This document shows, piece after piece, positions 7,252 to 15,684 of a stretch of DNA of 48,317 nucleotides; the first letter of the stretch is position 1, and each line of letters begins with the position of its first letter. The stretch spans positions 1 through 48,317 of the IMG/VR virus record IMGVR_UViG_3300033153_003941; one strand, 5' to 3'. The stretch comes from a virus. Both the position numbers and the translations under genes were made by a program. The notes beneath the pieces were generated by a model. It did not search any database. It saw only the letters and a list, made by a program, of their open reading frames with translations, and was not told the origin of the DNA.

Positions 7252-8711
7252 TACTCTTTAACTCCTGCTTCACCCTCATCCTCATCCTTGGCATCGCTCA
7301 AATCAATACCATCTTCACCGCCAGTTCCACCAGCGCCTCCAGAGGCTGCTGCCTCCAACTCTTCAGCATATTCCTCAGCAGTTTTCTCTTCATCAAAGAT
7401 GCCATAGCCCTGCATATAGCGAACATAATCAGCCATCGGCACGCTTCCTCCCATGAAGCCAATGATGATTTCTTTCAATTCCTGCGGCGTTGCTTTTGAG
7501 TCAATGAAATCAAGATTTGGAATGTATTCAGATGTGTCATCTTCAACACCCATATATTTAGCAGCCCACTTAATGCACTTGGTGTAGGCATCGCCGATAT
7601 TTGAAGCAATCAGTGACAGCGGGGAGTGAAGCATTTCACGCTCACCAGAAGTCTGGTCAGCAGTTTTTGCTACACCACCTGGAGATATTTGACGCGCTCC
7701 AAGGCCAACCATCATGTCAATCTTATCTAGCATTGCCTGACGCACCATAGGATTGGGCGGGGCTGAGGCAAATCCAAATTGCCCATTCTCTGGAACTGCT
7801 AACATCATCCGTGAGCCTGAGTACATATTATTTTCTTTCATCAGATCAATATGCTCTTGATCCACGTTGCTCATCCATGGCTGGGCCTGTCCAGCAAACC
7901 AAACGCTGTCTTCAAAATCAGCACTATTGCGGAAGTGCGCAATATTAACATTTGCCATGGCCAGCATATTTGGAACATCAACATCAGGGTCATTGTTTAT
8001 TGCGCCAACAAAGGTGAATGGAATTTCATCAAATGCACCACCCTTTGCATCAACAGGAATTACCTCATCCCCTGCAGCCCATGTATCACCGCTCTTGGTC
8101 CATTTGCGTTCTTTATAAACACCTCCATCAAGAAACATTTCACGGACTATATCAACTGTCTTTTCTTCATAATTCTCAAATGTTACATCTTGATCAGAGA
8201 TAGTCACCAGCGTCAGTTTGCTCACTGAGCCAAATGTTTCAGTGTGCCAGTTATAAATGCGTGTTGGAGTAAGATGCTGAATAGTTGCAACATATTTCCC
8301 GCTGACTATATCTGCTCTTGAAATCTCACCCTCAACAACAGGGAAAGAGGTCACAAGGCCACAACGGCTTTTACCAATAACATCTTTAGCAACAATCTGT
8401 GATTGCTGATAGATAGAGTTGCCACGTCCATCAACATTCTTGGTAAAATACTCAAGACTTGCGTTGAGCGTAATCACCGGCGCTTTCTTAAACATCGTAC
8501 CAATCATTCCAGTAGTAGTCTGAGAAGTCAGCGCATAGAATACAGCACGCTCTTTGTAAGCAACATTACGGCTTTTATTCTCAGGAGAATCATCATCTGG
8601 ATTAAGAGTGATTAGGTGATCAGTTAAATTTTTCTGATCAATAATATCATCAATCTTTTTCCAGTTGTCAACTTGGCCATTATACTGGCTGTTCTTTGAA
8701 TCAATGGGCAT
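7251..8711 (-). CDS. Portal protein, DUF4055 family
   Basis: 486 aa, the usual length for this family. The N-terminal half has the family pattern (LTSQTTTGMIGTMFKKAP, about residues 61-78), and the middle carries IPFTFVGAINNDPDVD (about 250) and NIAHFRNSADFEDSVW (about 280). The end is acidic and Gly-rich. The portal forms the DNA gate to which terminase docks. It lies directly downstream of the large terminase and overlaps the MuF-like gene. Confidence 0.85.
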   Translation of the reverse strand: MPIDSKNSQYNGQVDNWKKIDDIIDQKNLTDHLITLNPDDDSPENKSRNVAYKERAVFYALTSQTTTGMIGTMFKKAPVITLNASLEYFTKNVDGRGNSIYQQSQIVAKDVIGKSRCGLVTSFPVVEGEISRADIVSGKYVATIQHLTPTRIYNWHTETFGSVSKLTLVTISDQDVTFENYEEKTVDIVREMFLDGGVYKERKWTKSGDTWAAGDEVIPVDAKGGAFDEIPFTFVGAINNDPDVDVPNMLAMANVNIAHFRNSADFEDSVWFAGQAQPWMSNVDQEHIDLMKENNMYSGSRMMLAVPENGQFGFASAPPNPMVRQAMLDKIDMMVGLGARQISPGGVAKTADQTSGEREMLHSPLSLIASNIGDAYTKCIKWAAKYMGVEDDTSEYIPNLDFIDSKATPQELKEIIIGFMGGSVPMADYVRYMQGYGIFDEEKTAEEYAEELEAAASGGAGGTGGEDGIDLSDAKDEDEGEAGVKE

Positions 8712-8723
8712 TTTCTACTCTCC

Positions 8724-10010
8724 TCAATTTGCGCTGCGTATTCCAGTGTTAACGATAATTGGTTTCTTGATTGGGAATTCAAACGCCACTGGATAACCAG
8801 AGGCATCATTTTGGTGATCATTTCCAGACTTCTTATCAGGCTCACCATTCTTGTCATAAACCTGCTGTTCTAAATCAGTTGCTACATCAGGACACATAGC
8901 GTCATTAACCCAAATGTATCGCTCTCTGAAGCCCTTATTTACAGCAAGAACTCTGTCCTTAACAAATGGGTTTTTCTTGTTGGCCTTTATCTTAAAGCCA
9001 GCCAATTTAAGCAATGCTATATCAGACTCACTAGCATTTGCGGATTTGCGATTCTTTCCAGAGGCATCTGGATACATTATAATCTTGTGGCCATTGTACC
9101 GTGAATGGAGAGTCTCAATGAGCGCTGGTGTATCCAGCAAATCAGATAATTGCGCTACTGCGTGCCAACCATTATCACGCTTGACGTATATGGTGCTGGC
9201 CATCTTACCAACGTTGAAATCTTGCCCAATAAATAAGTCTTCACCCTCACGCATTGTTTCTGTAGAGCGATTGCGTTCACGATCATAGTCAGAGTACACA
9301 ACACCGCTGGTAAGGTTAACAAATTTGCCCATCAGATACGCTTCAATCAACTGAGCGGGATATTGACTCTTCAACTCCTCAATATAATCAGCAGGAAGAT
9401 TCTTTGCGTTGCTATATGTGCTCATTTGAATGAGGCGGCTATTCAAAAGCTTCTCATCACTGCGTTCATCAAACAGCTTGTATGTTGCCTTAAACCCTTC
9501 AGGGGTAGTGGTAACATACAACTGATTAATGCGCCCTGCTGGATTATCTTGACGCAAACGCGCTGATGTTTTTCTGAATACTTCCAGTGCCTTATCAATA
9601 GGCAGTATATCAAACTCATCCAGTACCGCATCAGCAACTTCCCAACCAACAATCTTTTCAGGATTATCCATGGTACGGCAATAGATTTTACCAAGCCCAC
9701 TTATATCAACAATATGCTCGCTTTTGTTAATGGTATAATCCAAATCCATAGCAGGCAGGAACTTATCCATTGCTGGATAAAAGATGTCACGGATGAGGGG
9801 ATAAGTTGGAGCAAGATATGCCTGATCAATGCCAGGGGATTGCATCATATTCTGAAGCAGCCGTGATAAGGCAACGCGGGTCTTTCCAGCACCAAATCCA
9901 GATACCAGAGCAACGTTCTTTTCAGCAGCGTGAAGAAAATCATGTTGTGGTTTTGAGAAGCCAAATTTGACCTCTTCAATCACATTAGATTTTCTGCTTG
10001 TTCTTGTCAT
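8724..10010 (-). CDS. Terminase large subunit
   Basis: 428 aa. Walker A is SGFGAGKT (residues 37-44) and Walker B is AVLDEFD (about 128-134). The nuclease domain shows IGQDFNVGK (first Asp), MYPDASGKNRKSANASESD (second Asp region) and a final HQNDASGY. The protein cuts and pumps DNA into the head. The ATG overlaps the preceding stop (TGATG). It is somewhat short but has all the expected parts. Confidence 0.9.
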   Translation of the reverse strand: MTRTSRKSNVIEEVKFGFSKPQHDFLHAAEKNVALVSGFGAGKTRVALSRLLQNMMQSPGIDQAYLAPTYPLIRDIFYPAMDKFLPAMDLDYTINKSEHIVDISGLGKIYCRTMDNPEKIVGWEVADAVLDEFDILPIDKALEVFRKTSARLRQDNPAGRINQLYVTTTPEGFKATYKLFDERSDEKLLNSRLIQMSTYSNAKNLPADYIEELKSQYPAQLIEAYLMGKFVNLTSGVVYSDYDRERNRSTETMREGEDLFIGQDFNVGKMASTIYVKRDNGWHAVAQLSDLLDTPALIETLHSRYNGHKIIMYPDASGKNRKSANASESDIALLKLAGFKIKANKKNPFVKDRVLAVNKGFRERYIWVNDAMCPDVATDLEQQVYDKNGEPDKKSGNDHQNDASGYPVAFEFPIKKPIIVNTGIRSAN

Positions 10011-10249
10011 CAGTCTTGCACATTCTCATCATAGATGCGACAGCCAACATGCTTTACTGCACCCATGAGGGTAAAGACATTTGCCTTATTCTCAAAAGCA
10101 TAGTCAGTAACTATTGTGCCATCAGTACACTCAATTGCTATTGCTATGGACTTTATCTCGCCATTCTTTGAGCGCTCAAGCAATTCCTCAAAAGACTTTG
10201 CTGTAAAAGACTCTCCACGAAGATTAACAACATTATTTTTGCTACTCAC
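10010..10249 (-). CDS. Small protein upstream of terminase, unknown
   Basis: 79 aa, start taken at GTG 10249 with GAGG six bases before it. The protein looks like one mixed alpha/beta domain (FEELLERSKNGEIKSIAIAI, then TDGTIVTDYAF). It overlaps both the gene before it and the large terminase gene. Its position would suit a terminase partner, but I see no helix-turn-helix and do not claim that it is the small subunit. Confidence 0.55.
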   Translation of the reverse strand: MSSKNNVVNLRGESFTAKSFEELLERSKNGEIKSIAIAIECTDGTIVTDYAFENKANVFTLMGAVKHVGCRIYDENVQD

Positions 10250-10424
10250 CAGGCACCTCACTATTAAAGGCATCATGCTCAGCCTTATCAATAACCCAGC
10301 GCTGCTCAACAACAAAGTCAAGTGGCTCTGCCCTGAGCAGAATATTTTTCAAATTATCAGTTGCAATATTGCTCCTCAGGCCATTTTTACTAACCAGCAG
10401 CAAATAATATTTCTTTTTAAACAT
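10242..10424 (-). CDS. Small hypothetical protein
   Basis: 60 aa from ATG 10424, preceded by GGAG at six bases. It begins with a basic segment (MFKKKYYLLLVSKNGLR) and ends acidic. It overlaps the next gene by eight bases, so the two are coupled. No family recognised. Confidence 0.55.
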   Translation of the reverse strand: MFKKKYYLLLVSKNGLRSNIATDNLKNILLRAEPLDFVVEQRWVIDKAEHDAFNSEVPGE

Positions 10425-10464
10425 AGTAATCTCCATCACCAATTAGCAGAAATTTGACATGGCT

Positions 10465-10680
10465 TTAATGCTCACGCCAATCAACTCCATTCACCAAATT
10501 ATATTTATCAAAATGACCAGCTTCTTCATTGCGCTTGAATTGCTCAGAAGGACTCATGATAAGATTGTAGTTTGGGTACCACGCAACTCTGTCTAATTCA
10601 ACCCTCACCAACATTCCCCAGAAAGGAGTGAATGAGAACTCACCGCATTGAGATGTGCTACCCACCTTCAGAGACCTCAT
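10465..10680 (-). CDS. Small hypothetical protein overlapping rusA-like gene
   Basis: 71 aa from ATG 10680, with AGGA eight bases upstream; TTG 10701 would add seven residues. It overlaps the end of the RusA-like gene by 23 bases in another frame. Rich in aromatic residues (FTPFWG, WYPNY), with a charged end. No family recognised. Confidence 0.45.
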   Translation of the reverse strand: MRSLKVGSTSQCGEFSFTPFWGMLVRVELDRVAWYPNYNLIMSPSEQFKRNEEAGHFDKYNLVNGVDWREH

Positions 10681-11119
10681 TGATATAATCCTGTAATTCA
10701 ATAACCATTTTACGCATTGAATCTATATCATGTGACTCTGGACTAACAGTAATGTGGATTGGATTCCGAAATGGCATTATGCTGATATACACTTCACCCA
10801 TAGCATATGGCGCCAACTTCTCAACACTAAACTTTCTGACAAGGGCATCATCTTCCCAGACGCCTGCTTTTGTCATAGCATCAAATAATGCCTTAATGAA
10901 GTTGTCGCCATCCCACTTACCATTCCGTGGAGGCGCTAACTTGATATCAACCTCAACCTCTGTATCAATACCAAAACTAAGATTGCCCTCAGTGACAAGG
11001 CGCTGGACTTCTTCTTTGTATAAACGCCCTTTCTTGCTCATCACTTTACGCCCACGAATACAGACATAATATGTATTGAGGGATGGAGGCCAAGGAAGGC
11101 GGAATTCAACTTGGCTCAT
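10658..11119 (-). CDS. rusA: RusA-like Holliday junction resolvase
   Basis: 153 aa. The RusA core is clear: KWDGDNFIKALFDAMTKAG (residues about 69-87) followed by VWEDDALV (88-95), giving the conserved acidic residues (D70, D72, D80, D90/D91) that bind magnesium, and the Lys in the DN-x-x-K pattern. The early PWPPSLNTYY is also typical. It cuts four-way DNA junctions before packaging. It sits a few genes upstream of terminase, coupled to the upstream gene by ATGA. Confidence 0.88.
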   Translation of the reverse strand: MSQVEFRLPWPPSLNTYYVCIRGRKVMSKKGRLYKEEVQRLVTEGNLSFGIDTEVEVDIKLAPPRNGKWDGDNFIKALFDAMTKAGVWEDDALVRKFSVEKLAPYAMGEVYISIMPFRNPIHITVSPESHDIDSMRKMVIELQDYINEVSEGG

Positions 11120-11532
11120 AACGTCACCTCATGAGTAGCAATCCAAGACCTCAAACGGAGCTCATCATGGAGCACAACATCTTTGTCATGAGCCACATAA
11201 TGCTTCTTTCCTTCACGCCCTTGATTGGGGTCAAAGATAAATTCATTATTCCAATCATCAATAATGAGGATGATGCAGTGATTGAGGCCAGGGTAATTGA
11301 GTGATGGGACAGCCAGCAGATATGCCTTTCCAACTAACAGAGTCTGTGGCTCAGCAATCATCTGTGAGCAGGTAATGAAATTGCGATGTAAGTATTCAGT
11401 AATAGTCAACAGACCCGTGAAGTGGCTGTGATGAAACTCTTCAACAACTTCTTCAACTGGCCTTCCCATTAACATTGCTAGGCATGCACTGATACATGCG
11501 TCATCATGAGGTTGCTGCTGTAGCTCAATCAT
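11116..11532 (-). CDS. C39-like papain-fold protein
   Basis: 138 aa. The pattern QQPHDDACISACLAMLMGR (about residues 5-23) puts a Cys at the start of a helix, and LNHCIILIIDD with EFIFDPNQGREG (about 90-112) supplies the His and the Asp-Pro strand of C39-type papain-fold peptidases. In phages these small proteins are of uncertain activity. The ATG overlaps the stop of a tiny membrane protein gene; a GTG at 11547 is a less likely start. A second papain-like protein is at 26171-26563. Confidence 0.65.
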   Translation of the reverse strand: MIELQQQPHDDACISACLAMLMGRPVEEVVEEFHHSHFTGLLTITEYLHRNFITCSQMIAEPQTLLVGKAYLLAVPSLNYPGLNHCIILIIDDWNNEFIFDPNQGREGKKHYVAHDKDVVLHDELRLRSWIATHEVTL

Positions 11533-11615
11533 GAGTGTTCCCACCACAGAAATAAAACAACTGCTGTGAATACAAATGCGTATTCATGAGGGTGCTCTTT
11601 CATCCACTTTCCCAT
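11529..11615 (-). CDS. Tiny membrane protein (28 aa)
   Basis: A 28-aa frame with a strong ribosome site (ACCGGAG, eight bases before ATG), the same extended site used by the early plus-strand genes. Residues 9-25 form one membrane segment (YAFVFTAVVLFLWW) after a charged N-terminus (MGKWMKEHPHE). Its stop overlaps the next start (ATGA). It is short, but the ribosome site and coupling support it. Confidence 0.6.
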   Translation of the reverse strand: MGKWMKEHPHEYAFVFTAVVLFLWWEHS

Positions 11616-11628
11616 CACACTTCTCCGG

Positions 11629-12027
11629 TTATTTTTCCAACTCAAAAATTACTTTCTTAACAGCGCCCTTCACTGTATCGCCATCATCCCCATTTCTTAT
11701 CTCGTGAAGCAATTTAGCTGCTGCTAATTTATTTGCTTCAATGTCAGAGTCTTTCATGACCTTGCCTATACTATCTATTACTTGACCGTTGACTTCTACC
11801 TCTGTAAAATCATAAATTTTTCGCAGCGCAGTTTCTTGTTCTTCAGATATTTTTCCGTGGTAGATGTGTGCGTCAAGCATTATCATTGCTTCTTCAAATG
11901 AGCCTGTGGCAGCAACTCTTTGAAAGTCACCAATAGCAGCTTTTAAATCAACATCATGAAGAGTCAATTTTTGAATATTTACACTCTGGGCAATCTTCAT
12001 TGAAACCAGTGTTGGGAACATGCTCAT
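11629..12027 (-). CDS. Hypothetical helical protein
   Basis: 132 aa, predicted helical, acidic in the middle with a Lys-rich end (VKGAVKKVIFELEK). It is the first gene after the AT-rich repeat region at 12028-12379. It could be a DNA-binding or packaging-related protein given its position upstream of the terminase series, but nothing in the sequence proves this. Confidence 0.5.
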   Translation of the reverse strand: MSMFPTLVSMKIAQSVNIQKLTLHDVDLKAAIGDFQRVAATGSFEEAMIMLDAHIYHGKISEEQETALRKIYDFTEVEVNGQVIDSIGKVMKDSDIEANKLAAAKLLHEIRNGDDGDTVKGAVKKVIFELEK

Positions 12028-12379
12028 ATTTCAAACGCGCCTTTGATTATCTTTCCCTATTATCGGGGGTTTTTGAGGGTCTTTCTATAGGTAGCGGAAA
12101 AATAAAAAAATAAAAAATATAAAACCCATATTTTTTCTGCTAAGTCCTTGTTTTCCCTCCCCTTCTCTATATAAGTAATATAAAAAATAAAAAAATAAAA
12201 TAGCTCTCCAATATGGGTTTGACACCTAGTGGAAAAAACAAAAAGGCAGCAGAGTTGACAAGGAAAGAGAGGGGGATATAGGGGTATCCCCTTTATTTTT
12301 TATTTTTTTATTTTCCATGGTTTTCCCTTTAATATCAATGACTTAGCGGAATAAAACGGTTTTATTTCGTTTTATTTTT
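12028..12379. repeat. AT-rich inverted-repeat region, candidate replication origin
   Basis: 352 bases without a gene. Four long A/T tracts of the pattern AAAATAAAAAAATAAAAAAT lie at about 12098-12119 and 12178-12202 (A on plus) and, inverted, at 12292-12316 and 12369-12390. The first pairs with the third and the second with the fourth almost perfectly. AAACCCATATT (12122-12132) is inverted as AATATGGGTTT (12210-12220). AATAAAAC/GTTTTATT flank one base at 12350-12366. A hairpin GGGGATA/TATCCCC (12272-12291) precedes a T-rich run on the plus strand. Such features suit an origin or a strong regulatory block near the primase operon. Confidence 0.5.
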
Positions 12380-12514
12380 TTATTTTTTAGGGGCGAAAAA
12401 GCGGAAAATGAGGGTGAAAATGAACAAAATAAATATTATCAGCGTGATTGCAGCAATAAATAAAATGTCCAAAATTATTAATGGCATGTTAAAAATAAGT
12501 CTTAAAAATTTCAT
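12380..12514 (-). CDS. Tiny membrane protein (44 aa)
   Basis: 44 aa, almost wholly hydrophobic from residue 5 to 40 (for example LIILDILFIAAITLIIFILF), probably one long or two short membrane helices, ending FRFFAPKK. Its ATG overlaps the previous stop (ATGA), so it is coupled to the 43-aa membrane protein. Function unknown; holin-like size, but not in the lysis block. Confidence 0.55.
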   Translation of the reverse strand: MKFLRLIFNMPLIILDILFIAAITLIIFILFIFTLIFRFFAPKK

Positions 12515-12642
12515 TGAATCAAACCATTGTTAAAAGTAATCAAGATGCCAAAAATAAGTGAAGCAAGAATATAAATTGCCGCTGCGGTAGAGGTAAACAT
12601 AATTACATTAAAAACACTGTCTTTTATTTTTATATTTTTCAC
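12511..12642 (-). CDS. Tiny membrane protein (43 aa)
   Basis: 43 aa starting at a GTG that overlaps the previous stop (GTGA), with GAGG eight bases upstream. Basic N-terminus (MKNIKIKD) and one membrane helix (about residues 14-36). Middle gene of three coupled small membrane protein genes at 12380-12863. Confidence 0.55.
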   Translation of the reverse strand: MKNIKIKDSVFNVIMFTSTAAAIYILASLIFGILITFNNGLIQ

Positions 12643-12863
12643 CTTACCTTCCTCAGCGTTCTCTTATGCTTCCTGATTGGTTGCTCAATCGCAACAGGGT
12701 GATCACGCAGTGAGGTAAAGCTCAATGGGGTGAATAAATCCCCACCATCATCAATATCACTTGCCATGACAGTCAACCCTTTTATGAAAAAGTATATTCC
12801 AGCCATTGACATTATGGCTGAAAAACTTCCCAAGATACAAATTAATATTTCTTCAACAGTCAT
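12639..12863 (-). CDS. Small membrane protein (74 aa)
   Basis: 74 aa. Residues 5-34 form a membrane segment (ILGSFSAIMSMAGIYFFIKG), followed by an acidic stretch (DIDDGGD) and a basic end (RKHKRTLRKVR). GAGGATAGG stands before the ATG. First of three coupled membrane protein genes downstream of the primase. No family recognised. Confidence 0.6.
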   Translation of the reverse strand: MTVEEILICILGSFSAIMSMAGIYFFIKGLTVMASDIDDGGDLFTPLSFTSLRDHPVAIEQPIRKHKRTLRKVR

Positions 12864-12866
12864 ATC

Positions 12867-13061
12867 CTATCCTCTAATTTTTCTTTTACTTGCGTACTCT
12901 TTATTTTTATCCAAAATGCCTTTGTTAATAAGTCTTGCCTCAGCTGCTGCATCCTGCAACGCAGGGTTTTCTATAGCGTCACTATTGGCCACTATGAAAT
13001 CAAGTATTTCTTGAACATTACCAAGGTGATTTTTTACATTTAGCATCAATAGCTTTCCCAT
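12867..13061 (-). CDS. Small hypothetical protein
   Basis: 64 aa, helical, with GAGGATAGAG before the ATG at 13061. Its end is basic (KNKEYASKRKIRG). It lies between the primase gene and the membrane protein genes, all closely spaced. No family recognised. Confidence 0.55.
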   Translation of the reverse strand: MGKLLMLNVKNHLGNVQEILDFIVANSDAIENPALQDAAAEARLINKGILDKNKEYASKRKIRG

Positions 13062-13065
13062 ATCT

Positions 13066-15411
13066 CTATCCTCTCATTACATAGCATGCGCGTTTCTTGC
13101 GCTTAACTTCAATGGACTTTTTCTCTAGTCCATTGGCTGAGACCCAGTTGTTTATTGCGCGGTTAATCTTTTCAGGGTCATTGTATTTTGGATTCTTCTT
13201 GAAGAACTTATGAGCACGCACACGGGAGTGAAAACTGGTAGCTATTATGCCACCCAGTTCATGCCACTCCTTCTCTATCGTGGGAACCTTCTTGGTCATC
13301 TTACTCCAGACTTCATCAATAGCATCTGCCTCAGCAGTAGCCTGAGAAGTGCTCAGAGTATTTTCATAAAGGTGCTGACGCATCCGCAGTTGATACTCCA
13401 TAAGTGGAAGAGCATATTGCTCATACTCATGGCCATTTAGCTCAAGAACAATATCACCTATTTGGTTGCTTACCATGTCAGAAGCATCTTCACCCTGATA
13501 CAGCTTCCAGAGATATGCGAAGGCTGTTATACATGTAACCTGCTTCTCAGCACTGCCGATGATACGCTTCAGGAATTTGTATTCATCACGGCTCACTCCA
13601 TCGCTATTATTCACCAGAGGCAATAAGACATCTTCCTCAAAGCGTGCAATCACTCCATTGGGCTGCGAGGTCTTCACCCGTATCTGCTCACCAGTGTGGA
13701 CAAAGATGTATGTGAATACATATTTTATGAAGTCAATGTATTCATCAGAGACCTTGACATTCTTGCTACTCAAGCGGGTTGAGGCAACTTCAGGGCGGTC
13801 AATATTATCAGCATAATAGTCTATGCGATTGCCCAGTCCAATGTCTATCATACGCTGGGTCAGGTTGCGCTCCAGAGCCTCAGTCTGCTGTAGTCTCAAG
13901 CATGTATAATTCGGGTTGTGTATGTCGTTGTACTTTTCCTTCCCAACCAACTTACCAGAAATGTTCTGTCCATCCCAAGCGTTGATCTCTATGCGCATAA
14001 CACCCTCTGTATGAGGGTTGTCGGCGCTTGCTACCATGTCCCAGTGTCCGCTGGCCTCTGTATTAAGGATAAGCCCGCCGCTTTTATTTTCCTCCAGCCC
14101 TAGGGCCTTGAGATAAGTGGTGTCAGCGGTGATACTCTGGTAGATTGGATCCATTAGCATGAGGCCGTTCTTTAGTGAGTCGCCAATCTCATTACTCACC
14201 TGAGCTTTGATTGCTGTGGTGATCAGCTTTATAGGCTCACTGGTGTTGCTATCTTTACCAACCCCTGAGGAGCTGATAATTTGCATATTAAGATTTGGTC
14301 CACGATTTCGCACTGTCCTGAAAATGCTCCCCAGTAACACAGTGTGGAGAGCAAAACAGGAAGGTACATAGATTTCTTCAATGACTTGGTATATAGCACC
14401 TTCAAAGCTCCTGAATATCATGGGCCATGGCTCTGGCCAATCGTTGATGAATGATGTATCAAAATGCGGTGGCTCTTTACTGCCCTTGCCTTCTGACACT
14501 TCTAGGAATGAGCCTATGCGGCCTTCACTCTTTATCTTGTCAATTGCTGACTCCACGGATTGCTCATGGTGTCCATTGTTTTCTTCTGGAAAAAGAGCTT
14601 TCAAAATTGAAACAATGTCTTCCTGTGGAACTCCATGGTTGGCCAACTTCATAGCGCTGCGAGAGCTTGGGCCGTGCCTGTGGCCATCTTCATAGTCTGT
14701 GATCAACTCAGCCATTGTCTTAGTCAATGTATCACTATTACGAACAGCATTACCAGTCTTCACGCCCTCTGTCTTGCCTTTCAATATATAAGGGCTAGGA
14801 GGGAAGGCTTCAATCAGCGCGTTCCAATTGTATGGTGTTTTCTTAACCAGCTTGAAAGTAACCATGTGTGGATGCGCTGGGTCTTTCTGGTGCTTAAAGC
14901 CAGGGAGTCGCAAAATACGCACAAGGTCTTTGGCGTTGTTATCTGAGCCATAGTCATTCACCATGGTCTGCATCATACCGTGCCATTGATCACAATGCTC
15001 GTCAGTTGCCTTAGCAGTAGTCAGCCAATAGTAGTGAAACTTATTGGGGCTTGAGTTAACGACGATGTTTGGCTTAATGGGCCAATCTGTTCTTGGCTCA
15101 TCACGCTTGTTATCATCCTCTGCCCAGAGCGCATTGATTCCCACCAACATCTTCTCAGTTCGCTTGCGCCCAAGATCAAGACCTTGGTCCAAATCATTAA
15201 CAGTGAAGAAGCAACCCCAAGCATCTTTGTTGTGCTTATTCAACCATGGACCAACTTCATTTATAGTGCCGGTTTTATGCCAGGCTTTTCCATATTTATC
15301 AGTAACCTCTGAAGGTTTCTTCCCCTTGCCATCATCCTTGGCTGAGAAGATAATTGGCTGCGCTCTTTTGAATAAAGACAAGAACTCAACTGTTGAATTA
15401 TTATCAAACAT
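13066..15411 (-). CDS. Primase/helicase-like replication protein
   Basis: 781 aa from ATG 15411, which has GGGGA just upstream; an ATG at 15453 lacks a ribosome site. The N-terminal 240 residues resemble the RepB-type archaeo-eukaryotic primase fold: CFFTVNDLDQG, then KPNIVVNSSPNKFHYYWL and DLVRILRLPGFKHQKDP. A P-loop-like SSSGVGKDSNT near residue 375 starts an ATPase-like middle similar to DUF3987 proteins. Together they suggest priming plus unwinding at the phage origin. It is the first gene of the minus-strand operon, opposite the divergent control region. Confidence 0.7.
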   Translation of the reverse strand: MFDNNSTVEFLSLFKRAQPIIFSAKDDGKGKKPSEVTDKYGKAWHKTGTINEVGPWLNKHNKDAWGCFFTVNDLDQGLDLGRKRTEKMLVGINALWAEDDNKRDEPRTDWPIKPNIVVNSSPNKFHYYWLTTAKATDEHCDQWHGMMQTMVNDYGSDNNAKDLVRILRLPGFKHQKDPAHPHMVTFKLVKKTPYNWNALIEAFPPSPYILKGKTEGVKTGNAVRNSDTLTKTMAELITDYEDGHRHGPSSRSAMKLANHGVPQEDIVSILKALFPEENNGHHEQSVESAIDKIKSEGRIGSFLEVSEGKGSKEPPHFDTSFINDWPEPWPMIFRSFEGAIYQVIEEIYVPSCFALHTVLLGSIFRTVRNRGPNLNMQIISSSGVGKDSNTSEPIKLITTAIKAQVSNEIGDSLKNGLMLMDPIYQSITADTTYLKALGLEENKSGGLILNTEASGHWDMVASADNPHTEGVMRIEINAWDGQNISGKLVGKEKYNDIHNPNYTCLRLQQTEALERNLTQRMIDIGLGNRIDYYADNIDRPEVASTRLSSKNVKVSDEYIDFIKYVFTYIFVHTGEQIRVKTSQPNGVIARFEEDVLLPLVNNSDGVSRDEYKFLKRIIGSAEKQVTCITAFAYLWKLYQGEDASDMVSNQIGDIVLELNGHEYEQYALPLMEYQLRMRQHLYENTLSTSQATAEADAIDEVWSKMTKKVPTIEKEWHELGGIIATSFHSRVRAHKFFKKNPKYNDPEKINRAINNWVSANGLEKKSIEVKRKKRACYVMRG

Positions 15412-15684
15412 ACATTCCCCATTATGGTTTATTATGTCCAATTTATGGTTCATACAATATGTTTAAAAAGTGATAATGACTGGAACCATAGGCAGGAGAG
15501 CCAAAACCAGTCATCATCACAAAACTACTACAACTACAGTCTTTCAAACATACCCAGGGCGCTACCCTAGCCGTATACTATAAGGGGATAGGGCGCTGAA
15601 GGGAAGGAGTAGGAGCGTACAGCGCCCCTATTTACTTCAACTTTAAGGAAGGGGAGAATATAAAATTGAAATGGAGAAATAAAA
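15412..15684. promoter_or_regulatory. Divergent control region between primase and early genes
   Basis: 273 bases. A 14-bp near-perfect inverted repeat (15470-15483 and 15507-15520, one mismatch) encloses a smaller GGC/GCC hairpin whose loop is AGGAGA. GGGCGCT occurs at 15557 and 15591 and inverted at 15621. The segment 15563-15587 (CCCTAG, GTATACT, AAGGGGATA) resembles the capsid promoter palindrome at 5352-5380. The region must drive both operons. No clear minus-strand promoter was found. Confidence 0.55.
15631..15659 (+). promoter_or_regulatory. Early promoter, TTTACT type (copy A)
   Basis: TTTACT at 15631-15636, then 17 bases, then GAGAAT (a weak -10). The extended -35 region TTTACTTCAACTTTA is identical in copies B and C. 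It serves the first plus-strand gene at 15685. Confidence 0.5.

Noticed and set aside
11339-11352. Another hairpin with the TCTGTGG loop, GAG/CTC stem
   Set aside because: Only three pairs, inside a coding region and in the antisense direction to the capsid leader motif; probably chance.
12255-12282. TTGACA-16-TATAGG promoter on the plus strand
   Set aside because: No plus-strand gene follows, and its -10 lies in a hairpin with a T-run. It is listed only as part of the repeat region.
12410-12532. Plus-strand 41-codon frame in the AT-rich block
   Set aside because: Overlaps two minus-strand membrane protein genes that have coupled starts; its own ribosome site is weak.
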